A DNA stretch of 64,000 bases, from NCBI GenBank assembly GCA_032209605.1, contig JASFXZ010000043.1, positions 1,164,819-1,228,818 on the forward strand, read 5' to 3'. A model generated the notes under the pieces. That model did no database searches, had not been told where the DNA came from, and saw only the letters and a list, made by a program, of their open reading frames with translations. A program made the translations under genes and the position numbers. Numbering within the stretch: position 1 is the stretch's first letter; the number at the start of each line of letters is the position of its first letter. Of the stretch, positions 36,918 to 47,820 are shown piece by piece. This DNA comes from Mactromeris polynyma (taxonomy: Eukaryota; Mollusca; Bivalvia; Venerida; Mactridae).

Positions 36918-38666
36918 GTGATGCTTGTGAAAGGTTGTACTCTATCTGTATTCTACTGTTGTTGTGATGCTTGTGAAAGGTTGTACTCTATCTGTATTCT
37001 ACTGTTGTTGTGATGCTTGTGAAAGGTTGTACTCTATCTGTATTCTACTGTTGTTGTGATGCTTGTGAAAAGATGTACTCTATCTGTATTCTACTGTTGT
37101 TGTGATGCTTGTGAAAGGTTGTACTCTATCTGTATTCTACTGTTGTTGTGATGCTTGTGAAAAGTTGTACTCTATCTGTATTCTACTGTTGTTGTGATGC
37201 TTGTGAAAGGTTGTACTCTATTTGTATTCTACTGTTGTTGTGATGCTTGTGAAAGGTTGTACTCTATCTGTATTCTACTGTTGTTGTGATGCTTGTGAAA
37301 GGTTGTACTCTATCTGTATTCTACTGTTGTTGTGATGCTTGTGAAAAGTTGTACTCTATCTGTATTCTACTGTTGTTGTGATGCTTGTGAAAAGTTGTAC
37401 TCTATCTGTATTCTTCTGTTGTTGTGATGCTTGTGAAAAGTTGTACTCTATCTGTATTCTACTGTTGTTGTGATGCTTGTGAAAAGTTGTACTCTATCTG
37501 TATTCTACTGTTGTTGTGATGCTTGTGAAAAGTTGTACTCTATCTGTATTCTTCTGTTGTTGTGATGCTTGTGAAAGGTTGTACTCTATCTGTATTCTAC
37601 TGTTGTTGTGATGCTTGTGAAAGGTTGTACTCTATCTGTATTCTACTGTTGTTGTGATGCTTGTGAAAGGTTGTACTCTATCTGTATTCTACTGTTGTTG
37701 TGATGCTTGTGAAAGGTTGTACTCTATCTGTATTCTACTGTTGTTGTGATGCTTGTGAAAGGTTGTACTCTATCTGTATTCTACTGTTGTTGTGATGCTT
37801 GTGAAAGGTTGTACTCTATTTGTATTCTACTGTTGTTGTGATGCTTGTGAAAAGTTGTACTCTATCTGTATTCTACTGTTGTTGTGATGCTTGTGAAAAG
37901 TTGTACTCTATCTGTATTCTACTGTTGTTGTGATGCTTGTGAAAAGTTGTACTCTATCTGTATTCTACTGTTGTTGTGATGCTTGTGAAAGGTTGTACTC
38001 TATCTGTATTCTACTGTTGTTGTGATGCTTGTGAAAAGTTGTACTCTATCTGTATTCTTCTGTTGTTGTGATGCTTGTGAAAAGTTGTACTCTATCTGTA
38101 TTCTACTGTTGTTGTGATGCTTGTGAAAAGTTGTACTCTATCTGTATTCTACTGTTGTTGTGATGCTTGTGAAAGGTTGTACTCTATTTGTATTCTACTG
38201 TTGTTGTGATGCTTGTGAAAGGTTGTACTCTATTTGTATTCTACTGTTGTTGTGATGCTTGTGAAAGGTTGTACTCTATTTGTATTCTACTGTTGTTGTG
38301 ATGCTTGTGAAAAGTTGTACTCTATCTGTATTCTACTGTTGTTGTGATGCTTGTGAAAGGTTGTACTCTATTTGTATTCTACTGTTGTTGTGATGCTTGT
38401 GAAAGGTTGTACTCTATTTGTATTCTACTGTTGTTGTGATGCTTGTGAAAGGTTGTACTCTATCTGTATTATACTGTTGTTGTGATGCTTGTGAAAGGTT
38501 GTACTCTATCTGTATTCTACTGTTGTTGTGATGCTTGTGAAAGGTTGTACTCTATCTGTATTCTACTGTTGTTGTGATGCTTGTGAAAAGTTGTACTCTA
38601 TCTGTATTCTACTGTTGTTGTGATGCTTGTGAAAAGTTGTACTCTATCTGTATTCTACTGTTGTTG
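36918..38666. repeat. 46-bp minisatellite, about 38 copies, ending at the exon 5 acceptor region
   Basis: The unit contains GTGATGCTTGTGAAAGGTTG, TACTCTATCTGTATTCTACT and GTTGTT. Two frequent single-base variants (AAAAGTTG, TTTGTATT) mix along the array. The last unit runs into TGATTTAATATCTCTGTGTT and then the TGTTTCAG acceptor. Confidence 0.95.
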
Positions 38667-38698
38667 ATTTAATATCTCTGTGTTGATTATTGTTTCAG

Positions 38699-38841
38699 TT
38701 TGAACCCAAATCTGGACCGACAGCTGGAGGAACTCTCCTTACAATCAAGGGAAACAACTTTGGTTACAAAATTCCTGTTGTTACAATTGGTGATAGTGTC
38801 GATAAATGTGTCATAGATACGATAAGTCTCAGTAATAATAT
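38699..38841 (+). CDS. MET-like receptor, coding exon 5: IPT1, first half
   Basis: Acceptor TTGTTTCAG; donor AT|GTAAGT at 38842, leaving two bases that combine with G from exon 6 to make Met. Encodes FEPKSGPTAGGTLLTIKGNN then FGYKIPVVTIGDSVDKCVID (residues 545-592). P.SGP.AGGT.LTI.G..FG is the canonical IPT/TIG start, very close to the vertebrate MET IPT1 entry. Confidence 0.94.
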
Positions 38842-38920
38842 GTAAGTTTGTATTTACTGTTGTGTGTTCTCTTTAATTTGAAAAAGCATTTGTGTTTTCC
38901 GTGATGAAATTTGTCACTAA

Positions 38921-40286
38921 TGCCCCCTTCACATACATGGATTTTCTTACGAGTCCTTACTTAAATAACTCGCTGGTATCCGTAAATAACTCGTCACAAC
39001 TCGCAACAACTCGCAGACACTCTTAAGGATCCGTGAAAGGAGAGGCAACGTAACGTAACCATCCGTAAACCGCTCGCAACAACACGTAACCATCCGTAAA
39101 CCGCTCGCAACAACACGTAACCATCCGTAAACCGCTCGCAACAACACGTAACCATCCGTAAACCGCTCGCAACAACACGTAACCATCCGTAAACCGCTCG
39201 CAACAACACATAACCATCCGTAAACCGCTCGCAACAACACGTAACCATCCGTAAACCGCTCGCAACAACACGTAACCATCCGTAAACCGCTTGCAACAAC
39301 ACGTAACCATCCGTAAACCGCTCGCAACAACACGTAACCATCCGTAAACTGCTCGCAACAACACGTAACCATCCGTAAACTGCTCGCAACAACACGTAAC
39401 CATCCGTAAACTGCTCGCAAGAATCCGTAAATGACTCGTAACAATTTTTTTTACGATTTGTTACCGTGAGTTTACGATTTGTTTATGGATTATTTACGGA
39501 TTATTACGAGTGCTAACGTGTTGTTTACGAGTTCATTCGGGTCGTGTTACGATGGCTTTACGGATTGTTACGAGTTATTACGAGCACTTTACGTGTAGTT
39601 ACGAGTACTTTACGAATCGATACGTATACTTTACGTATTCTTTTGTATTGTTTAAGATTTGGGGAAAGGTATCAAAGCTGCAAAATCGAACACTTCATTT
39701 TCAGTTGTAATTAAGAAGTCATAGAAGTCACATCTCTGCATATCTACTCTACAATATCTAAAAGCATGGCTTCAAAGAAGAAGGCAGTCAACAAGAAGTC
39801 TCCTGCTCTCGCAAATCTTGTTGATATAACTGCAATCTGTTTCTCTCTTATGCCATGTTGTATCTCTGAATGATGATACATTGAGATTTGCAGGATTTAT
39901 ATATTTTTTGGCAAAAAATCGTAAGGACTCGTAAATACTCGTAACTAACTCGTAACTATTCGTAACAACACGTTAACAGGTCGTAACTAACACGTAAAAG
40001 CTTCGATGAATAGTAACATTCCGTAATATACTCGTAACAATCCGTAAAAAATCGTAAAATGCCAGTAATTTGCTCGTAGTTATCCGTGACAACTCGTAAC
40101 AAATCGTGGAATTTTGCCGTAAATACATCGTAATAACTCGTAATAATCCGTAATAAACCGTAAATAGCTTGTAATAACTCGTTACAACTCTTAAATCGGT
40201 CGTAAAAGTGGCCAAATCATAAGGATCCGTGAAATTGTGCGATCCGTAAGGACTCGTAAGAAAAATCCGTGTATGTGAAGGGGGCA
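38921..40286. mobile_element. TIR element flanked by TAA (PIF/Harbinger-like), rich in CGTAA words
   Basis: Ends TGCCCCCTTCACATACA and the inverse TGTATGTGAAGGGGGCA, extending inward (GGATTTTTCTTACGAGTCCT) for about 38 bases. TAA at 38918-38920 and 40287-40289 is a likely target duplication, typical of PIF/Harbinger (inference). The interior is unusually dense in TCGTAA/TTACGA words outside as well as inside its 31-bp array. No transposase reading frame. Confidence 0.82.
39045..39425. repeat. 31-bp minisatellite, 12 copies, inside a TIR element
   Basis: The unit is CGTAACCATCCGTAAACCGC followed by TCGCAACAACA. Its CGTAA words match those scattered through the host element, so it arose from the element's own sequence. 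Minus-strand frames of 126-165 codons are artefacts. Confidence 0.95.
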
Positions 40287-40479
40287 TAAGTAGGCTGTGC
40301 ATGCGAAATGTTATCTCAAATTCTCAGTTTGTAAATCTGTGACGAGAGGACTGACTGGTAGAGCATTTACCTTGGATGTTGGAGGTTGCAGCCTTGATTG
40401 ATGATTGCAACTTGACAAAGCTGTTAAAAATGCTACTAAAAGTTCCCATACCTAGGTAGGGCTATGACTGGTTAGCCTG

Positions 40480-40830
40480 GTGTCAGATAAATGTGACTGG
40501 GTGGTGTGTCATCTCACAGTCTGGTGTCAGGTTATTGTGACTGGGTGTGGTGTCATGTCACAGTCTGGTGTCAGGTTATTGTGACTGGGTATGGTGTCAT
40601 GTCACAGTCTGGTGTCAGATAAATGTGACTGGTGTGATGTCATGTCACAGTCTGGTGTCAGGTTATTGTGACTGGGTGTGGTGTCATGTCACATACTGGT
40701 GTCAGATAAATGTGACTGGGTGTGGTGTCATGTCACATACTGGTGTCAGATAAATGTGACTGGGTGTGATGTCATGTCACAGTCTGGTGTCAGGTTATTG
40801 TGACTGGGTGTGGTGTCATGTCAAATGTAT
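40480..40830. repeat. about 44-bp minisatellite, 8 copies
   Basis: The unit contains GTGACTGGGTGTGGTGTCAT, GTCACAGTCTGGTGTCAG and either GTTATT or ATAAAT. The two endings alternate irregularly. Confidence 0.92.
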
Positions 40831-41038
40831 ACAGTATGGTACCACAAAATGGCAGCATAATAATGGCTACAAGTAGTCTCTGTCTTTGTTTGACTGAAAT
40901 ATTGTTGAGTGGTTATAAAACTCAATAATGTATTGTGAATATTATTTGACATTGTAAATTATGAATTAAAAGTTTGTATGAATGAAGTATTGTATTCAAG
41001 AGGTACTCGATTTGATTTCGAATACATGGTCATGAAAA

Positions 41039-41919
41039 TACAGTAAAACTTCGAAACCTCGAACTGCCGTCGGACCGAGGAATTAGTTCGAGCCATCTAC
41101 CTGTTCGAGGCATCTACCGTATACGTATATATGTACGAACTGTCACCGGTGCAAGTGTACTAAGCATGCTTAACACATGGTATTTGTGTGTTGTTAGTGT
41201 TTTCATACTGAATGCACATCGATCAATAGTCACAGCATTATTCATAATAATAATAATTTAAAAAGAAATGAAAGAAAACTAAAACATATTTAAGTAATTG
41301 ATTCGTTTATTCTTACACACAAGAATAATATACAGACGAGATAGTAAACAATTACGATGTTCTATTTTTTTTCTGATCGTATTTATATCAATATCAACAT
41401 TTGAAGGATTTTACTCAATGATGTTTGCGCTTTTGATTAAGATATTTATAAAATACGATAATTTGTTATTTCTGAATTTTATTCACTCGGCAATCAATAG
41501 ACAATTAACAATTAAAATTTCCCGTTTGGACTTCATTAAATATTTAATGGATCTCTTAAGTGATTTGTTTGTCACATAAGTACATGTACACTGTATTGTT
41601 TATAGTGCAACAATCAAGTAATTATCACTACATGCGAATAACACGTGTCACCAATCTTCCCTGTCAACAAAGAATAGAATATCGCTCGGTCCATAAAAGG
41701 TGTGAATTATTGTATTGTTCGACCTATCTGGGGTGAACAATGAATGAAATGGTATCTAGGGACCGCACAACCTGTTCGAGTGTTCGACCTATCTCCGTTC
41801 GAGTGATCTACTGTTCTTTAATATGAAATAAGAAGGGGTTTTGCCGGGACCTAAGAACCTGTTCGAGGTATCTACTGTGTTCGACCCAAAACTGTTCGAG
41901 GTTTCGAAGTTTTACTGTA
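41039..41919. mobile_element. TIR element family P3
   Basis: Ends TACAGTAAAACTTCGAAACC and the inverse GGTTTCGAAGTTTTACTGTA. GTTCGAG/CTCGAAC words recur inward from both ends (CTGTTCGAGGCATCTACC, ACCTGTTCGAGGTATCTACT). A 93-codon hydrophobic frame at 41298-41579 has no recognisable homology. TA ends and CAGTAAAAC..CGAAACCTC resemble pogo/Tigger-type termini. Confidence 0.85.
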
Positions 41920-42633
41920 TGACATAGGATGAACTGATGACATGATATGTTAGATAAACCTGTCATCCCGCACCAATCACCTATGTGGGAAATGTGTCAG
42001 TTGCTTGCAGAAGAACTGGTTGGTAACCCAGGATCACTGGTTAGGTCACCCGACTGCTTAACATAACTAAGATACTGAATATTCCCTTAATAAACGCCCC
42101 TCCACTAATTAACACTCCCTCCCCTTTTTAATAAAAAAAACAAAAGTCTTACTTTAATCCATCATTTTATATCCATCAAGTGTATATTCAATGTATCAAA
42201 GAATCAAAATGATGCTATAAAAAGGAATGCTCAGACAATAAAAACATTAACTGCTATTATAGAATGTTAAACTGTAAAACAGTCAGTTATTGATATTAGA
42301 AACTTCAGAATTTGGGGAATTGAGGCAAATGACAAAGGTCACGTAGAAACGACACCCAATACTGCTATAGATCTGTGACTTAATACCGAGTGGCAGATCA
42401 AAAGGGTTACTTTGAAAGATATTTTAGGCTAGAGAGTGCACGTTTTGACAATTTCGGCTTAGATCAAAGGTTAATAGTACGGCTAAAGGGTATCGTACTT
42501 GTTCTAATAGATGCATTTGGGACCTAAAAATAAGTGAATTTTAGTCATTTTTTACCTTTATTAAATGACACCCCTTCCCAAAATGTAATCTCCCTGGGCA
42601 CTTTTATTAGGGAATATTCAGAAACATTGAAAA

Positions 42634-43592
42634 TTGGTGTAAGACTTCTACTGAACCATTAACTTGTATATAATTGGTGTAAGACTCCTACTGAACCATT
42701 AACTTGTATATAATTGGTGTAAGACTTCTACTGAACCATTAACTTGTATATAATTGGTGTAAGACTCCTACTGAACCATTAACTTGTATATAATTGGTGT
42801 AAGACTCCTACTGAACCATTAACTTGTATATAATTGGTGTAAGACTCCTACTGAACCATTAAGTTGTATATAATTGGTGTAAGACTTCTACTGAACCATT
42901 AACTTGTATATAATTGGTGTAAGACTTCTACTGAACGATTAACTTGTATATAATTGGTGTAAGACTCCTACTGAACCATTAACTTGTATATAATTGGTGT
43001 AAGACTCCTACTGAACCATTAACTTGTATATAATTGGTGTAAGACTCCTACTGAACCATTAACTTGTATATAATTGGTGTAAGACTTCTACTGAACCATT
43101 AACTTGTATATAATTGGTGTAAGACTCCTACTGAACCATTAACTTGTATATAATTGGTGTAAGACTCCTACTGAACCATTAACTTGTATATAATTGGTGT
43201 AAGACTCCTACTGAACCATTAACTTGTATATAATTGGTGTAAGACTCCTACTGAACCATTAACTTGTATATAATTGGTGTAAGACTCCTACTGAACCATT
43301 AACTTGTATATAATTGGTGTAAGACTCCTACTGAACCATTAACTTGTATATAATTGGTGTAAGACTCCTACTGAACCATTAACTTGTATATAATTGGTGT
43401 AAGACTCCTACTGAACCATTAACTTGTATATAATTGGTGTAAGACTCCTACTGAACCATTAACTTGTATATAATTGGTGTAAGACTCCTACTGAACCATT
43501 AACTTGTATATAATTGGTGTAAGACTCCTACTGAACCATTAACTTGTATATAATTGGTGTAAGACTCCTACTGAACCATTAACTTGTATTAA
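42634..43592. repeat. 40-bp minisatellite, 24 copies, abutting the exon 6 acceptor
   Basis: The unit is AATTGGTGTAAGACTCCTAC followed by TGAACCATTAACTTGTATAT. The only common variant is CTTCTAC, concentrated in the first half. The last unit stops 10 bases before the exon, so ATTAATTGTTTTCAG is the only non-repeat acceptor sequence. CATTAAC in each unit is a branch-point-like word. Confidence 0.96.
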
Positions 43593-43602
43593 TTGTTTTC
43601 AG

Positions 43603-43741
43603 GATAAAGTGTAACACATACGTTTCTGATGTGGAAGGGAATTTTTCTGTGGTGGTCACAGTCAGTGATCTGTCTATGGAAAGAATTAACTACAAAGTGG
43701 CTGGCACTGCTAGAACCACAGACATGAAATTTGAATATAGA
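43603..43741 (+). CDS. MET-like receptor, coding exon 6: IPT1, second half
   Basis: Acceptor TTGTTTTCAG; the first G completes Met. Encodes IKCNTYVSDVEGNFSVVVTV then SDLSMERINYKVAGTARTTD and MKFEYR (to residue 638). The terminal F.Y strand closes the IPT1 sandwich. Donor AGA|GTATGT, phase 0. Confidence 0.93.
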
Positions 43742-43769
43742 GTATGTTAAGGATTGAATTTTGTTTCTA

Positions 43770-43935
43770 TATAGTAAAACCTCAATAATAAGACCGCCAT
43801 TGGGACCATTGAAAATATGTCTTAAAATTGAGTTTGAATAATTAGCAAAACAGTGAAAATGGACTGGAAAATTGTGTTCTTTAATATTGAGGTGGTCTTA
43901 TTATTGAGGTGGACTTTAGGTGAGGTTTTACTGTA
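43770..43935. mobile_element. TIR element family P1
   Basis: TATAGTAAAACCTCAATAAT at the left; ATTGAGGTGGACTTTAGGTG then AGGTTTTACTGTA at the right. Full-length copy of about 166 bp with the central AGCAAAACAGTGAAAATGGA segment. Confidence 0.9.
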
Positions 43936-44054
43936 TATCTGAATGAATTCTGAACAATGCTACTAGGATAAGTCTGTAATAGAATTGTTTGATATGTTTA
44001 CCTCTAAGAAGAAATGCAAATGCTATAAAGGACTTTGTTATTTACATCCTGCTA

Positions 44055-44125
44055 ATTGAGCCATGGTGGTCTTGGGATAGAATATTACGTCATGAGTCAA
44101 CGGTCAAGGGTTCGAATCAGGCCTT
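44055..44125 (+). mobile_element. possible tRNA-derived SINE head
   Basis: TGGTCTTGGGATAGA resembles an A box, and GGTTCGAATCA about 40 bases on is a good B box. The following text (GGCCTTGGGTGAGATTCTTC) does not complete a tRNA fold, which fits a degenerate SINE rather than a tRNA gene. Confidence 0.45.
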
Positions 44126-44948
44126 GGGTGAGATTCTTCTGCATTCCTCAAACATTGGTGTTGGGCATGTGTACTGGTTAGAATTATCAAGAGTGAGAAT
44201 GATAAGTTCAGGCCTCCTAGTGAAAGCTTTAAACCTGTAATAACCTTTAATTTTTTGGAAATTCCTTTAAAACCTTTATTTTTTCTGGAAAACCTATTAA
44301 AGACTTGTAATTTACTCTCCAAACCTTCAGATTTTTCACTCAGTTTGCCGCCTCCTTTGGGAGCAATGATTAGTATATTTATATTGTACTATGCACTTGT
44401 GACAACTGCAGCCTTATAATACTACATTTGTACTTGCATATATTATCTTTGTTGAGGCAGTTTTCCAGTTGGCCAGGCAGGATTCTGTCGTCCTGCAGGA
44501 GGGAGGGGTGCACACTGCTGGTCCATCTCAGCCACATCAATCCATCAAGTTATATGGTCAAAATTCGCTTTTAATTGCTTTTATTTTTACAGAAATTTCA
44601 CTAAAACCTTTATTTTGCTAAAATGCAACCTTTATTTTCATTGAGGCCTGCTACGAGGTCTGTGAGTTGTTCCTTTCCTATTTCATGGGAAAATTGATAA
44701 GTTTCAACTAACCTCACCTTTTTTATGTCTTCATATCAACAATTTTTGTATCTGTACAACAATCATATGAAGTAATTAGTTTCATGGCTGAAGTATGCAA
44801 ATATTTGTGACTGCCTTTGCTTACTGATGTCTCTCAGGCTCAACATAGTAAATAATCAGTAATATGTGTGTTACATTTGTGAGTATTAATTGCTTCTAGG
44901 ACGAAATGAAAGACATACTTTGATATATCTTCATTATGGTGATTTTTA

Positions 44949-45307
44949 TGCCCCCGCAATGATAGAAGAATAGACGGGCATAAAGTGTTACCCCTGTCCA
45001 TTTGTCCTTTTGTCCCTCTGTGCTAAAAATTGCTTTCCGATCAATAACTCTTGAAAGGATGGAAGGATTCAGTTCATATGTGGCGCTTAAGTATAGGATA
45101 ATAAAATTTTAGTTTCAATCCACCAATGTTTGGAGGAGTTGTGGCCATTTTTCGACGTAAAAACTTGGTTTCCGATATATGACGGTTTAAAGGGTGGATG
45201 GATTCAATTCATATTACTTCAATTTATACAGCCTTTACAAACAGAATATTTGCATTCTGATGAAAAGCACCTAGCAGGGGGATACATGTCGTACGGACGC
45301 ATCAAGT
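44949..45307. mobile_element. hairpin-headed interspersed repeat, intact-looking copy
   Basis: TGCCCCCGCAATGATAGAAG ... GGGCATAAAGTGTTACCCCT then GTCCATTTGTCC; CAATAACTCTTGAAAGGATG; tail GTACGGACGCATCAAGTT. Collinear with 31651-32196 without the internal array. Confidence 0.7.
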
Positions 45308-45361
45308 TATCTCATTGAACTGGTTCAGTAATCTATATTATAGTTTCATCTTACTTTGTAG

Positions 45362-45498
45362 AAGCCAGTCCTGTCCAATGTTTTCCCACTGTATGGTCCA
45401 GAATCTGGGGGAACAACAGTTACACTGATGGGAGATAACTTTAATATTGGTTTGAATGTATCTGTGGAGATTGGATCAATACCTTGTGAAATTAACAG
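45362..45498 (+). CDS. MET-like receptor, coding exon 7: IPT2, first half
   Basis: Acceptor ACTTTGTAG. Encodes KPVLSNVFPLYGPESGGTTV then TLMGDNFNIGLNVSVEIGSI and PCEIN (from residue 639). P.YGPESGGT.VTL.G..F is a clear IPT start. Donor CAG|GTATAG leaves AG, joined to T of exon 8 as Ser. Confidence 0.93.
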
Positions 45499-45706
45499 GT
45501 ATAGCATATAGTTGTTTATATTATTGTGCACATTTATTACAGTATCTTATGATAATCCTTTTAAAGGTACATAGTCTTATTTGTTTTTTAATTATCCTAA
45601 GTCATAATTGTGTGAAAATCAGTGGTAAATTGCCTTCATTCAGATTCACTCTACAACACTGTATTGTCACTTTTCTTACATATTTCCCAAACTCACAATA
45701 CAATGC

Positions 45707-46040
45707 CCTGCGTTCAGTAAAGGCTATCAGTCCAAAACGTTACAAAACAGCGAGTGAGTTTTGCTATTGACCGGTGTGTTAGCGAAAAACGTTCCATATC
45801 ACTCGCTATTGCAATTCGGAGGTAGCACGGGAATATTTGAACCAAACACTGCGTTCAGTAACGGCTAACAGTCGCTCACGTTTTGTTTTGTATCCCTGGC
45901 CCACGGTATCTCAATGACTGCACACGGGGAACCAAATTGCAAATTGATCACAGGGCTGGTACCCTGCCTTTGAGGCGGTCAATACACTTGAGTGGTCCTG
46001 AACAGAGAGCAGGCTATCGTTCCCTGTAACTGAACGCAAG
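45707..46040. mobile_element. TIR-like element with TGCGTTCAGT ends
   Basis: CTGCGTTCAGTAAAGGCTAT at the left, an internal repeat CTGCGTTCAGTAACGGCTAA at 45850, and the inverse GTAACTGAACGCAAGG at the right. No coding capacity. Confidence 0.6.
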
Positions 46041-46388
46041 GCTGTTTACACACCATTTTCTAAAAAATATTACTTGACATATTTTGATGGAACATCAATC
46101 TATCTTTAGTAATTTAAAAAATTTGTATTAAATATGATACATAAATGAAATTTCTAAATATTAAATATCTATGAATACTTAAACTGTTATATCTTCAAAA
46201 TTTATTTTTTCAAAATGCATTAGATTTTCTCAGGAAGCTAATAAGTTATGTTAACATTCTAAATCAACGGTAGCTGCTTATAATGCTGCAAATATATAAC
46301 AAAGTTCTTTGCTTTTGCAAAAATGATCAATGTCTGAACAATTGCTGGTAAGACAAGAACCCAAACTTAAAAATAATATGAGGGGAGT

Positions 46389-46715
46389 CAGGGCTCTAGA
46401 ATGTTTTTTAGAAGACACTTGTCCCGGACTAATTGAAGTGTAAAATTTGACTTGTCCCACATAGGAAGCTAGTTGTTCGAGAATATCAGTCAGTTTAGTA
46501 ACAAATAAACATACACAATGATATGTCCACAATATAAATAAATAATCAGATGTATGTATTTTTGGGATTGTAAAGTTCGACTTACATCTGAAATTGCTGA
46601 TGTTGTATAGCTTTAAAACAGACTTGTCTGGGACTAACATCAACTCACCTGTTGGTAGCCCGATCTAGAATGAGACTAGTTCAGGACGTTGGGCTAGTGG
46701 CTTTCTAGAGCCCTG
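46389..46715. mobile_element. TIR element with CAGGGCTCTAGAA ends (hAT-like)
   Basis: CAGGGCTCTAGAATG and the inverse TTTCTAGAGCCCTG. ACTTGTCCCGGACTA and ACTTGTCTGGGACTA inside are similar. Flanks share GGAGT (left) and GGAGT (right), a partial target duplication. CAGGG ends are usual for hAT relatives; assignment is an inference. Confidence 0.65.
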
Positions 46716-46918
46716 GGAGTTTACAATGCCTTTATCACAAAATTGAATAGTGTACAGTGGACTCTCGTTAGCTCGAATTTGTTGGAACTGACAAAATTAG
46801 TTCAATTAAAGCATAGTTCTAGTCAACCAAAGTTGTGTTCATTATGTGAGTTTTTAATATGCAGTTGGTTGACTTTTTTGTCAATCTCGATAACTGATGA
46901 GATATTCTGTGTTTGCAG

Positions 46919-47210
46919 TTTGAAAAAGACAGAAGTGTTGTGTTGTACTGGTGCTGCACCAAGATTACTTGGAATTGGTAGAAGGCGACGAGCTTCCCGC
47001 AAAGATTTTGTTTCAATAATTATTGATGGAGTGACACTGTACTCTAAGGAACATTTTGAGTATAAGCGAGATGCTGTGGTTACGATTCTGTCACCCAGTT
47101 CTACGATACACAGTGGTGGTACAAGTGTCACTGTTACAGGAAGCAATCTAGACACCGTTCAACAACCACAGATTGGTGTGAAACTCAGCACGGGGGATGT
47201 GGCTATGGGT
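46919..47210 (+). CDS. MET-like receptor, coding exon 8: IPT2 end and IPT3 start
   Basis: Acceptor TGTTTGCAG. Encodes SLKKTEVLCCTGAAPRLLGI then GRRRRASRKDFVSIIIDGV, HFEYKRDAVVTILSPSSTIH and SGGTSVTVTGSNLDTVQQPQ (residues 684-781). FEY closes IPT2, and ILSPSSTIHSGGTSVTVTGSNL opens IPT3, corresponding to I.P..SFISGGSTITG.GKNL in vertebrate MET. RRRR at 46980-46991 is a furin-type basic run in a loop. Donor GGT|GTAAGA, phase 0. Confidence 0.93.
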
Positions 47211-47820
47211 GTAAGAGATTTTAAATTTTGTGTTATCAGGCCTCATATTCACATATACAACCTTGATAATAAGACCACCTTTGAGACCCTTGAAAAAACT
47301 GGTCTTCTTATTGAGATGGTTTTAATATTAAGGTTGAATAAAGAGCAAAACAGTGAAATGGATTTTAAAAGTCTGTTCTTAATTTTTAGGTGGTCTTATT
47401 ATTGAGGTGGTCTTTAAGTGAGGTTTATTGTATTTTAAGTTGAAACTTTCATTTCAATTTGAAATTCATTCAAGCTTATTGAGATTTCCCTTAATACTAG
47501 TTACCTGCTCATTTAGAAATCTGAGGGTAGTCTGTACTCCAATGTTTACCAGCATTTCGTTTTCATTTAATCTGAATGAATAAAAATGTGTTGGATTAAT
47601 AGTTGTTTGCCTCTGTTCACTAATCAGTATTGTTATAACAACATAGGAGCAAAAAGAACATTTAACATTTTAAAGTCCGAGTCTGAGTTTCAGATTTGTT
47701 AACGTTTATGAATAAGGCTCCTGATGTCTTTATGAAGCAGTTTTAACAATGACTTAAAGATTCCAACCATGCTGTATTAAGTTGGGTATATCTCAGGAAA
47801 AAGATTTCTGAATATTTCAG
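47211..47820 (+). other. intron 8 of the MET-like gene
   Basis: Phase 0. A P1 element lies 44 bases after the donor. At 47670-47725 AGTCTGAGTTTCAGATTTGT then AATAAGGCTCCTG resembles one end of family J. Otherwise AT-rich. Confidence 0.75.
47255..47432. mobile_element. TIR element family P1
   Basis: TACAACCTTGATAATAAGAC at the left (shortened terminus) and TTATTATTGAGGTGGTCTTT then AAGTGAGGTTTATTGTA at the right. Contains AGAGCAAAACAGTGAAATGG. Confidence 0.88.

Larger units (their letters stand above)
33917..38698 (+). other. intron 4 of the MET-like gene, dominated by two arrays
   Basis: Phase 0, 4.8 kb, of which about 4 kb is the arrays at 34120 and 36918. Between them lies a deleted TIR element (36584-36825). 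The second array ends about 30 bases before the acceptor. Confidence 0.85.
38842..43602 (+). other. intron 5 of the MET-like gene, 4.8 kb
   Basis: Phase 2. Contains a 1.37 kb TIR element (38921-40286), an array (40480-40830), a 0.88 kb TIR element (41039-41919) and a 40-bp array (42634-43592) that runs up to the acceptor. 41920-42633 is AT-rich, with a loose tRNA-like stretch near 42000-42060. No exon seen. Confidence 0.8.
43742..45361 (+). other. intron 6 of the MET-like gene
   Basis: Phase 0. Has a P1 element 28 bases after the donor, a possible SINE head (44055-44125) and a hairpin-headed repeat (44949-45307) ending about 55 bases before the acceptor. 44220-44660 is rich in AACCTTTA and TTTATTTT words. 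Confidence 0.75.
45499..46918 (+). other. intron 7 of the MET-like gene
   Basis: Phase 2. Contains TIR-like elements at 45707-46040 and 46389-46715, and from 46753 a single P-type end (TACAGTGGACTCTCGTTAGC) with no partner found. The ORF starting at 46743 is intron read-through into exon 8. Confidence 0.75.

Noticed and set aside
41298..41579. 93-codon hydrophobic frame inside the P3 element
   Set aside because: AT-rich sequence readily gives Ile/Leu/Phe frames; no transposase motif and no second copy to compare.
46743..46918. Upstream part of the 220-codon frame that contains exon 8
   Set aside because: The sequence before TTTGCAG at 46918 has no homology and includes a stray TIR-element end; phase and homology put the exon start at 46919.
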